Assembly: GCF_014534745.1 (NCBI RefSeq)
Contig: NZ_JACVVP010000002.1
Coordinates: 124,001-188,000, forward strand
DNA length: 64,000 bases
Direction of reading: 5' to 3'
DNA from: Flammeovirga sp. EKP202
Lineage (GTDB): Bacteria; Bacteroidota; Bacteroidia; Cytophagales; Flammeovirgaceae
The notes beneath the pieces were generated by a model that worked only from the letters and a program-made list of their open reading frames with translations, had not been told where the DNA came from and searched no databases. Both the position numbers and the translations under genes were made by a program. Positions 27,180-34,955 of the stretch are shown one piece after another; within the stretch, counting starts at the first letter, position 1; each line of letters opens with the position of its first letter.

Positions 27180-27609
27180 ATTGTAAACTAAATTATCATT
27201 AATTAAAATAATTCCTTTTATGGAGGATAAAGGGTAGTGTATTGTGGTTCGCGAGGACGTTGCAATGCAACGTCCCTACATAACTACATTTTAGAAGATT
27301 ATTATAAAACCTTTAACTTTTGACATGTAACCAGACCATCATTTAGTAGTATCTCCCTCGGCCTTGAAGGGAAAAGCGTTAAGAATTTCATGAAGTGAGC
27401 CGTTAAAAATGATTTTCTTGTTTGAGCTTTAGCGAGTTTAAAATCATTTAGGCGAAAGGAATGGAATTTAGCTTTTGACTTCTAAGCCTTGAATTTTTTG
27501 CTTCGTTTTTGTTTCAAGACAAAAATGAAGAAGAAGGAAGCTTGAAAGTAGGCCCTATAAAATCTAGTAGTAATACGAATTGAAGGTTAACGGTAATTGA
27601 GTTTACAGT
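27180..27609. mobile_element. Non-coding TIR element, TTGTAAACTAA family (copy 1)
   Basis: The left end TTGTAAACTAAATTA and the right end, which reads TGTAAACTCAATTA when reversed, form imperfect terminal inverted repeats. The segment 27360-27567 matches 56202-56400 in the second copy base for base over most of its length. It contains two stable hairpins, AAATGATTTT / AAAATCATTT and CTTCGTTTTTGT / ACAAAAATGAAG. The left part carries a separate palindrome at 27255. No transposase is encoded, so it would need one supplied elsewhere. Confidence 0.7.
27255..27275. repeat. REP-like palindrome inside the TIR element
   Basis: Perfect 10-base arms GGACGTTGCA / TGCAACGTCC surround a single base and are followed by CTAC. 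Similar GC-rich palindromes are common as dispersed REP sequences in bacteria (general knowledge). The second element copy lacks it. Confidence 0.55.
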
Positions 27610-27650
27610 TTATTTAAGATAAAGTGTCCCATTTGAAATGGATACCAATA

Positions 27651-27697
27651 AAAAACGCTAGTAGTTACATCTTTGGATATAAATACTAGCGTTTTTT
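27651..27697 (-). terminator. Terminator of the LTA-synthase-like gene
   Basis: The stem AAAAAACGCTAGTA / TACTAGCGTTTTTT encloses a 19-base loop. The T run on the minus strand follows the stem, 55 bases after the stop of the minus-strand gene. Confidence 0.75.
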
Positions 27698-27751
27698 CGT
27701 GCTCTCTAAGACAATTAGAAATCACCTCATTTCTAAATAAGATGAATTCAT

Positions 27752-29686
27752 CTATTCTTGCACGGTCATTTTGTTATCGATAGCTCTATTTGAATATTCT
27801 TGCATAATTCCTTTTGCAAGGTCTTCTAGCTCTTTTTCCTCAGGAAGACCTGTTCCTTTTAAATCATGTTCTTGCAACCTGTCTGTTTTAAAGTTGTACA
27901 TGAAAGCTACCTTTTCTCCATCAAATCCTAACGTATAATCTCCCTCTGTTACTTGGAAAATATTAGGATCTAAAAAGTTGACAGAAAAATGTTTTTGAGT
28001 AGAGTCTATCGCTGAAGAACCAAATGAAATATAATCTTGCTTTACGCCCAAGTAATCCATCAAAGTTGGGAAAATATCAATTTGTTGTGTGATCGTTGAG
28101 TCAATTCCTACAAAATTTTGATCTCCTGGAGTGTAATAAATGATCGGTACTTTGAACAATCCAAGACTCGTTTTATACTCTGGATAATAAACCTGATTGG
28201 TATGATCGGCAGTGATAACAAAAATAGTATTTTCAAACCAAGGCATTTTTGATGCTGTCTCAAAAAATCGTTTCAAAGCATAATCAGTATACTCTGTCCC
28301 TCGGTTTAGTGGCATTGGGCCACCTTTAAACGTCTCTTCGTATTCTTCTGGAATCTTAAATGGATGATGTGACGACAATGTAAATAATGAAGTCACAAAT
28401 GGCTCTTCAAAAGTATTCATCGTTTCTGCATAATACTGTAAGAACGGCTCATCCCAAATACCCCAAGTACCATCAAAATCATCATCATTATTATACTCGG
28501 TCATTCCAAAGTAATCATCATAACTTGCTAAATTCATAAAGGCCTCAAATCCCATAGATCCATTGGGTGCTCCATGAAAAAATGCAGAATAGTAGCCCTC
28601 TTTTTTCAATACAGAAGCTATACTGTTAATATTATTTGTTGAATAATGTGATAACACATAAGGAGAGTAAAAATTAGGGATACTAGAAATCACTGACGGT
28701 AAGGCTGAGATAGACTTTCTACCATTGGCAAACGCGTTGAGAAAAGCTTTGGAATGTTGGATTAGTGAATCTGTAAATGGAGTGTAACCTACATAATCAG
28801 GATCTACTGGATTTTGATTCAAGGCTGAAATGTATTCTCGCCCAAAACTTTCAATCACAATCGTCACCACATTCATTTTCTTTTGTGGCTTTTCTTGATT
28901 CGGGTGATGATACGCAGAATACACTTTTGACAATTCATCTTGCGTGAAATAATTATGTTTTTGAGCAGTCTTCTTGTTCATGGTTCTCAACATCGCAAAA
29001 GGAGTATTGAGCACTACAGACATTTCAAGTGGCTTTTTCACAAATTCTCCAGCATTATTTAAAGAGATAGGACGAGTTGTTCCATCAAAACCACCTCGAG
29101 CAGCTCCTGCTAATAAACCGGCACTTACTATAAAAATAAGCGTATGAATAATAGAATATCTCAATACAGGTCGTTTCACTCTAGGTTTTTGTATTACTAC
29201 TACATTATAAGCGAAGATGAATACTACTATCAACACAACCCAAATCACAGTCATATACCAATAATCCACAAATAAGAAACGGAAAAATAAAGTTGCTCCA
29301 TTTTCCTCATTAGAGAACTCCCTGAAGATAGAAGCTGTTGTTCTTTTGGAGGTAAACCTAAAGAAAACAGTATCTGCTAAGTTCATGGCCAATGTGATCG
29401 CATTCACAATAAATACAGAATACTTAATCACACTTTGATACGTTTGATTATACCTCACCTGAGATGGTAATAAACTCATCAGTACAAAAATGGCATTGGT
29501 ATATATCGCCGCAGGCAAATCAAACTTAATCCCTCCTAAAAATAACGTTTGAAGATCTGCATCAGGGAAATAAGAGTTATTATAAAAGAAGAATATAAAG
29601 CGTGCAGCAGAATATAAACTTAGAATCAGTAAAAATCTATAGATGTTGACAAAAAAGATATTTGTCGTTTTTGTTTCTCTAGGCAT
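27752..29686 (-). CDS. LTA-synthase-like sulfatase-superfamily transferase
   Basis: Five N-terminal TM helices (within about 1-200) precede a periplasmic alkaline-phosphatase-superfamily domain. The metal Glu279 is in VIESFGREY. The nucleophile position reads NGRKS, with Ser325 where Staphylococcus LtaS has Thr. Downstream metal ligands appear in ITADHTNQ. The family moves phosphoglycerol or phosphoethanolamine from phospholipids to envelope polymers. A Gram-negative without lipoteichoic acid would use it on glycans, lipid A or membrane-derived oligosaccharides (inference). It lies beside the PAP2/kinase block, on the opposite strand. Confidence 0.87.
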   Translation of the reverse strand: MPRETKTTNIFFVNIYRFLLILSLYSAARFIFFFYNNSYFPDADLQTLFLGGIKFDLPAAIYTNAIFVLMSLLPSQVRYNQTYQSVIKYSVFIVNAITLAMNLADTVFFRFTSKRTTASIFREFSNEENGATLFFRFLFVDYWYMTVIWVVLIVVFIFAYNVVVIQKPRVKRPVLRYSIIHTLIFIVSAGLLAGAARGGFDGTTRPISLNNAGEFVKKPLEMSVVLNTPFAMLRTMNKKTAQKHNYFTQDELSKVYSAYHHPNQEKPQKKMNVVTIVIESFGREYISALNQNPVDPDYVGYTPFTDSLIQHSKAFLNAFANGRKSISALPSVISSIPNFYSPYVLSHYSTNNINSIASVLKKEGYYSAFFHGAPNGSMGFEAFMNLASYDDYFGMTEYNNDDDFDGTWGIWDEPFLQYYAETMNTFEEPFVTSLFTLSSHHPFKIPEEYEETFKGGPMPLNRGTEYTDYALKRFFETASKMPWFENTIFVITADHTNQVYYPEYKTSLGLFKVPIIYYTPGDQNFVGIDSTITQQIDIFPTLMDYLGVKQDYISFGSSAIDSTQKHFSVNFLDPNIFQVTEGDYTLGFDGEKVAFMYNFKTDRLQEHDLKGTGLPEEKELEDLAKGIMQEYSNRAIDNKMTVQE

Positions 29687-29718
29687 AATGTTTCGTTAAT
29701 CCATTATTAATAATCGGC

Positions 29719-29726
29719 CAAAGTTA
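29719..29726 (-). promoter_or_regulatory. -7 promoter element for the LTA-synthase-like gene
   Basis: The minus strand reads TAACTTTG, a match to TAnnTTTG, 33 bases before the start codon. Confidence 0.4.
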
Positions 29727-29772
29727 AACAAAAAGAATTCAGAAAATCATGCACTTTATAAAACAACTCCCC

Positions 29773-29780
29773 TATTTTTG
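29773..29780 (+). promoter_or_regulatory. -7 promoter element for mfd
   Basis: TATTTTTG matches TAnnTTTG and would give an mfd leader of about 100 bases. No -33 partner is clear. Confidence 0.35.
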
Positions 29781-29887
29781 CCATTACTGATAAACTTAGT
29801 AGAATGAAAAATAGACTGTAATTGAAATTCAGATACTTTTTTTATATAAATTAAGTTTTACACGCATTGTTGTTATAAGTAATTTTC

Positions 29888-32800
29888 ATGGGAGATTCAC
29901 AAGACCTACGCCAAATAGAATTAAAGGATTTAATCAAAGCTTATCAGTCCGATAGTAATACCGCCCTTTTAATCAATAACCTCAAAAAAGAAAGTAGCAC
30001 CACTTACCTTAAAGGACTTTGTGGCAGTTTAGATGCGATTATTGCTTCCTCTATTTATTCTAAATTAAAAGGCTGTCATGTCTTTGTGATGCACAACGTG
30101 GAAGAGGCATTGTATTTTTTCAATGACCTCCAAAACCTTCTTCCGAATGCAGATGTACTCTACTTTCCTTCTTCTTACAAAAAGCCTTTTGAGTTTACGA
30201 ATGTAGAAAATGCGAATGTACTTCAGAGAGCAGAAACACTCAGTTCATTAAATGAAATTAAGAATAAAGGTGCTTTACTTGTCACTCACCCTGATGCTTT
30301 AACCGAAAAAGTAATCAATAAGAAATCATTAGTTGAGAATACTTATGTCGCTAGAATAGGTGAGGAAATTGATCAAGGGTTCATTAGAGAACTACTGATC
30401 GAATATGGTTTTGAACCTTCTGAGTTTGTATATGAAGCAGGACAATTTGCAATTAGAGGTGGAATCATAGATATCTATTCTTATGCTAATGAACTCCCAT
30501 TTAGAATAGAATTATTTGGAGATGAAATTGAAAGTATACGTACGTTCGATCCAATCACCCAATTATCACAAGAAAATAAAGAGCACGCTCCTATTGTTCC
30601 AAACGTACACAATAAACTCATGCAAGAAGTAAGAGAATCTATGCTTGATTTCTTGCCTAATGCTACTGTTTGGATCAAAGATTATGAATTACTAACTGAC
30701 ACCATTGATCAGTATTTTGAAAAAGCAACTGAGAAATTTGAAGATATCCTCAAAGTTAGTGGAGGTACTCATATCATCAATAAACCAGAAGAAATTTTTG
30801 AAACCAAAAAAGGTTTCGTTCAACTTCTCAATAAATCTCATAGAGTACTTTTCGGAAATAAAAAAGGAGTTCGTAATGCTGAAACGATCCTTTTTGAGAG
30901 TAAACCTCAACCTTCATTCAATAAGAATTTCCACTTATTGGGAGAAACCTTAGAGAAACAACAACATGAGGGTGTTCGTAATATCATTATTTCTGATCTT
31001 CCTAAACAATTGGAAAGGCTTCAAACTATTTTTGAAGAAATAAAGCCTGACCTTTTTGTACAGGAATTAAACTTAAGTTTAAGAGGTGGCTTTATTGATA
31101 AGCAAATGAACATTGCTTGCTTTACAGACCATCAAATTTTTGAGCGTTTCCATGCGCCCAAAGGAAAACAGAAGTATTCCAAAACAAAATCCATGACGCT
31201 GAAAGAGCTTCGTGAATTAAAAGCAGGTGATTTTGTAACACATATGGATCATGGTGTAGGGCGTTTTGGAGGAATGGAAAAAGTGGAAGTCAACGGTAAA
31301 ATGCAGGAAAGTATCCGTTTGATTTACAGAGATAATGATCTGCTTTATTTGAGTTTGCATGCACTGCATAAAATTTCAAAATACTCTGGACAAGAAGGTA
31401 GACAACCCACCATTAGTAAATTGGGATCTCCTGAATGGGAAAATAAAAAGAAAAAAGCGAAAAAGAGAGTTAAAGATATTGCTAGTGAATTGATTCAACT
31501 TTATGCTAAAAGAAGAGAATCGAAAGGTTATCAATTTGATAAAGATGGATACTTGCAAGCTGAATTAGAATCTTCTTTCCTTTTTGAAGATACACCAGAC
31601 CAGGCAAAAGCCACCCAAGAGGTAAAAGAAGATATGGAAAAACCATATCCAATGGATCGATTAGTGTGTGGTGATGTGGGGTTTGGTAAAACTGAGGTAG
31701 CCGTAAGAGCGGCATTCAAAGCAGTATGTGATAGTAAACAGGTGGCTATATTAGTACCGACCACTATCTTGGCTATGCAACATTATAAAACTTTCTTAAA
31801 TAGAATCGGTGATCTACCATGTACAGTAGATTACATCAATCGTTTTAGAACGCCTAAACAGATTAAAGAGATTCTGAAAAAAGTAAAGGAAGGGAAAATT
31901 GATATATTAATAGGTACACATAGAATCACAAGTAAAGATGTAGAATTTAAAGATCTTGGCTTGATGATTATTGACGAGGAGCAAAAGTTTGGGGTAAAAA
32001 CCAAAGAGAAGCTGAAAGAAATGAGAGTGAACGTAGATGCCTTGACACTTACGGCAACGCCAATCCCAAGGACTTTACACTTTTCATTACTCGGAGCAAG
32101 AGACCTTTCGGTTATTGAAACTCCCCCTCCCAACCGTCAACCTGTAACGACACAAATTTCAACCTTAAATGATGAGGTAATTCGTGATGCCATACATCAT
32201 GAATTATTAAGAGGTGGGCAAGCCTTCTTTGTTCACAATAGAGTGGCAGATATTGAGCACTTCGCTAATAAAATCATGACGTTAGTTCCAGATGCAAAGG
32301 TGACCTATGCTCATGGGCAAATGGATGGACCACAATTGGAAAAAATCATGCTCCGCTTTATTCAAGGAGAATACGATGTTTTAATTTCCACCAATATCAT
32401 TGAATCAGGACTAGACATTCCAAATGCTAATACTATTATTGTCAACCAAGCTCATATGTTTGGACTTTCTGATTTGCACCAAATGAGAGGCCGTGTGGGT
32501 AGGTCCAATAAAAAAGCATACTGTTATTTATTGACACCTCCAACCATAGCTTTGACCTCTGACTCTAGAAAACGCCTTTCTACTTTAGAAGAGTTTTCAG
32601 ATTTGGGCGATGGGTTTAAAGTAGCAATGCGTGATTTGGACATTAGAGGTGCTGGCGACTTATTAGGTGGTGAACAATCTGGTTTTATTAATGACCTAGG
32701 GTTTGATACATTCAATCAGATATTAGAAGAAGCTGTACAAGAGATCAAACAAACAGAATTTGCTAGTCTATTTAAAGAAGAGCTTGAAAAACAAACCATC

Positions 32801-33253
32801 AATGTCAAAACTGTAATAGAAACTGACTTTGAAATATTAATCCCCGACACCTACGTTTCTAATATCTCTGAAAGACTCAATTTATATATGAGGGCTGATA
32901 AATTGAAAAATGAGAAAGAAATGGAAAAGTTTGTTCAAAGTTTAAAAGATCGATTTGGTCCAATTCCAGCTCCTGTTGAAGATTTATTAAAAACCGTAAG
33001 AATGCGCTGGGTTGCTCAAAAAATTGGAATGGAGAAGCTAATTCTTAAAAATGAGTCCCTAAAAGCCTATTTATTGGAGCATACACATGCAGCTTACTAT
33101 CAATCTGATGAGTTTGGAAAAATTTTGATGTATGTTCAAACTCACCCTAAAATTTGTCAAATAAAAGAGACTAAAAAGCGCTTAATCCTTAATATTGAAG
33201 AAGTTAACGACTTAAATAAGGCTATTGAAGTACTTGATAACCTAAGAAAATAA
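29888..33253 (+). CDS. mfd: Transcription-repair coupling factor
   Basis: This DNA translocase removes RNA polymerase stalled at lesions and recruits UvrA. Domain order is intact: UvrB-like N-terminal module (YEAGQFAIRGGIIDIYSY), RNAP-interacting CarD-like Tudor domain (LKAGDFVTHMDHGVGRF, about 435-500), RecG-like translocase with Walker A GDVGFGKTEVA, Walker B IIDEEQKFGV, the TATPIPRTLHFSLLG motif, motif VI QMRGRVGRSNKKAYCY, and the C-terminal TRCF domain. The 1121 aa is normal. It is a single gene with a promoter element upstream and gldJ 156 bases downstream. Confidence 0.97.
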   Translation: MGDSQDLRQIELKDLIKAYQSDSNTALLINNLKKESSTTYLKGLCGSLDAIIASSIYSKLKGCHVFVMHNVEEALYFFNDLQNLLPNADVLYFPSSYKKPFEFTNVENANVLQRAETLSSLNEIKNKGALLVTHPDALTEKVINKKSLVENTYVARIGEEIDQGFIRELLIEYGFEPSEFVYEAGQFAIRGGIIDIYSYANELPFRIELFGDEIESIRTFDPITQLSQENKEHAPIVPNVHNKLMQEVRESMLDFLPNATVWIKDYELLTDTIDQYFEKATEKFEDILKVSGGTHIINKPEEIFETKKGFVQLLNKSHRVLFGNKKGVRNAETILFESKPQPSFNKNFHLLGETLEKQQHEGVRNIIISDLPKQLERLQTIFEEIKPDLFVQELNLSLRGGFIDKQMNIACFTDHQIFERFHAPKGKQKYSKTKSMTLKELRELKAGDFVTHMDHGVGRFGGMEKVEVNGKMQESIRLIYRDNDLLYLSLHALHKISKYSGQEGRQPTISKLGSPEWENKKKKAKKRVKDIASELIQLYAKRRESKGYQFDKDGYLQAELESSFLFEDTPDQAKATQEVKEDMEKPYPMDRLVCGDVGFGKTEVAVRAAFKAVCDSKQVAILVPTTILAMQHYKTFLNRIGDLPCTVDYINRFRTPKQIKEILKKVKEGKIDILIGTHRITSKDVEFKDLGLMIIDEEQKFGVKTKEKLKEMRVNVDALTLTATPIPRTLHFSLLGARDLSVIETPPPNRQPVTTQISTLNDEVIRDAIHHELLRGGQAFFVHNRVADIEHFANKIMTLVPDAKVTYAHGQMDGPQLEKIMLRFIQGEYDVLISTNIIESGLDIPNANTIIVNQAHMFGLSDLHQMRGRVGRSNKKAYCYLLTPPTIALTSDSRKRLSTLEEFSDLGDGFKVAMRDLDIRGAGDLLGGEQSGFINDLGFDTFNQILEEAVQEIKQTEFASLFKEELEKQTINVKTVIETDFEILIPDTYVSNISERLNLYMRADKLKNEKEMEKFVQSLKDRFGPIPAPVEDLLKTVRMRWVAQKIGMEKLILKNESLKAYLLEHTHAAYYQSDEFGKILMYVQTHPKICQIKETKKRLILNIEEVNDLNKAIEVLDNLRK

Positions 33254-33409
33254 AGACTTTATTTTTAAAAATATTCACAACTTCGACTTTTGGGTACAAT
33301 TATTGAATAAATGTATTTCGTTGCGGTTTCATTATGGGAATGAAACACATTTTTTGAAAATTAGTATGTGCCGTACTGGGTACATTGAAAAAATAGAGAT
33401 CTGAATATC

Positions 33410-34639
33410 ATGAGCAAAAGGAATCTGCTTTATTTGGCTGCGGTACTACTAACCGGTTTATTAGTTACTAGCTGCGCCAAAAATTCAAAGCCTGACGCAA
33501 CTAACCCTGGAGGATACGATACAATGACAGGGTTGGAATATAACGGTAAAGACGACAATAGTTTTTCGGTTAGAGACTATAGTGGAATGCCAGAAGTTCC
33601 AAACATGAAATACATCGAGGGTGGTCGTTTTGTATTAGGTTCATACGAAGAGGATTTAATGAAATCTCGTGACAATATCGAACGTACGGTTTCAGTAGCT
33701 TCTTTCTGGATGGACGAAACAGAAGTTGCCAACCTTAACTGGTTGCTTTACTTACACCATGTAAGTACTGACTCATCAGTTTCGGGTATTTCTTTAGAAG
33801 AGGCATTACCTGATACAACTGTTTGGGCAGAACAATTAGCATTCAACGATCAATACGTTGATCACTACTTACGTTACCCTGGTTTCCGTTATCACCCTGT
33901 AGTAGGTATCACATGGACACAAGCTCAAAACTATTGTGCATGGAGAACTACAGTAGTAAATAAGAACTTAGCAATGATGGATGGTACTGACGAAGAAGCT
34001 GAAGCAGCTGAAAACGGTGAGTCTATTCCATTAGAATCAGGTGTTGTGCTTCCTGCTTTCCGTTTACCAACTGAAGCAGAATGGGATTACGCATCACAAG
34101 CCTTAATTGGTTTACAAGATATCGACGAAAACTACTCTGAGCGTCGTATTTATCCATGGTCAGGTCACTCAGTAAGAAATCCTTACGGTGAGTCAATGGG
34201 TGATATGATGGCCAACTTCAAACGTGGTCGTGGTGACTACGCTGGTATTGGTGGTCAACTGAATGACGCAGCGATGGTAACAAGTTATGTATACGCTAAC
34301 CCTCCAAACGACTTCGGTCTTTACAACATGGGTGGTAACGTTTCTGAATGGGTAGAAGATATCTACCGTCCTTTATCATATGCTGATATGGATGACTTAA
34401 ACCCAGTTCGTAAAAACGATTACTTAGACGGTCCTAACCAAGGTTACAACTACCAATCATACGGTTATGTTCGTCAATATGACTCATTCATCTCTAACTC
34501 GATCCGTGTTTACAAAGGCGGTTCTTGGAAAGATGTTGCATACTGGATGGCTGCAGGTACTCGTCGTTTCTTAGATCAAGATTCAGCAACTGCAACAATT
34601 GGTTTCCGTTGTGCGATGATTAACCCAGGTGAAAATTAA
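33410..34639 (+). CDS. gldJ: Gliding motility / T9SS lipoprotein GldJ
   Basis: This is an outer-membrane lipoprotein needed for gliding and stability of the type IX secretion system (family knowledge). The signal ends LLVTSC with lipidation at Cys22. The body is a formylglycine-generating-enzyme-like fold (EGGRFVLGSYEEDLM, MDETEVANLNW, VVGITWTQAQNYCAWR, LPTEAEWDYASQ, GNVSEWVED, and GGSWKDVAYW near the end). The extra ALPDTTVWAEQLAFNDQYVDHYLRYPGF-type block (about 140-165) is characteristic of GldJ rather than GldK. It fits the T9SS sorting domains seen on the two lyases in this window. Codon use is richer in highly expressed codons than its neighbours. Confidence 0.9.
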   Translation: MSKRNLLYLAAVLLTGLLVTSCAKNSKPDATNPGGYDTMTGLEYNGKDDNSFSVRDYSGMPEVPNMKYIEGGRFVLGSYEEDLMKSRDNIERTVSVASFWMDETEVANLNWLLYLHHVSTDSSVSGISLEEALPDTTVWAEQLAFNDQYVDHYLRYPGFRYHPVVGITWTQAQNYCAWRTTVVNKNLAMMDGTDEEAEAAENGESIPLESGVVLPAFRLPTEAEWDYASQALIGLQDIDENYSERRIYPWSGHSVRNPYGESMGDMMANFKRGRGDYAGIGGQLNDAAMVTSYVYANPPNDFGLYNMGGNVSEWVEDIYRPLSYADMDDLNPVRKNDYLDGPNQGYNYQSYGYVRQYDSFISNSIRVYKGGSWKDVAYWMAAGTRRFLDQDSATATIGFRCAMINPGEN

Positions 34640-34675
34640 AAATAACTCCTAATTAAGGAGATAGAAATACAACAA

Positions 34676-34716
34676 AAAGGCCTTCAATTTCGGTAACGAA
34701 GTTGAAGGCTTTTTTG
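34676..34716 (+). terminator. Terminator of gldJ
   Basis: The stem CCTTCAATTTCG / CGAAGTTGAAGG with loop GTAA is followed by CTTTTTTG. Confidence 0.9.
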
Positions 34717-34819
34717 TGTTTCAGGCTTTACCTATAACATCTCAAATTAATGTAAGAATGTAAACCCTCTGTATTAAGAAACACCCTAAAAAATAAGCTC
34801 ATAAGTTTTAATAATTTAT

Positions 34820-34850
34820 TTTGAGTAGGTACTTAAAAAGCTTATTTTCG
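34820..34850 (+). promoter_or_regulatory. Promoter of tex
   Basis: A -33 TTTG at 34820-34823 and a -7-like TATTTTCG at 34843-34850 are 19 bases apart. The implied start is near 34857, giving a leader of about 100 bases. Confidence 0.55.
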
Positions 34851-34904
34851 CATTCTATACCCTTCTTAAAAATGTATATTTTTACTTTTAAAGAAGCTTG
34901 TCGA

Positions 34905-34927
34905 GCATTTAAAAAAATGCTTTTTTA
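34905..34927 (+). terminator. Terminator-like hairpin in the tex leader (possible attenuator)
   Basis: The stem AGCATTT / AAATGCT with a 4-base A loop is followed by a T run. It lies between the predicted tex promoter and its ATG at 34956, so transcripts could end early there. The remaining 34717-34904 shows AT-rich sequence and no gene. Confidence 0.45.
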
Positions 34928-34955
34928 AAGACCCTTTTGCATCGTAATTAATACT

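Noticed and set aside
27255-27275. The GGACGTTGCA palindrome as a CRISPR repeat
   Set aside because: It occurs once, with no spacers or second repeat. It was classed as a REP-like sequence.
33289-33320. TTTG / TATTTCG as a promoter of gldJ
   Set aside because: The -7 element misses the consensus by two bases and spacing is at the edge, so it was not listed as a feature.
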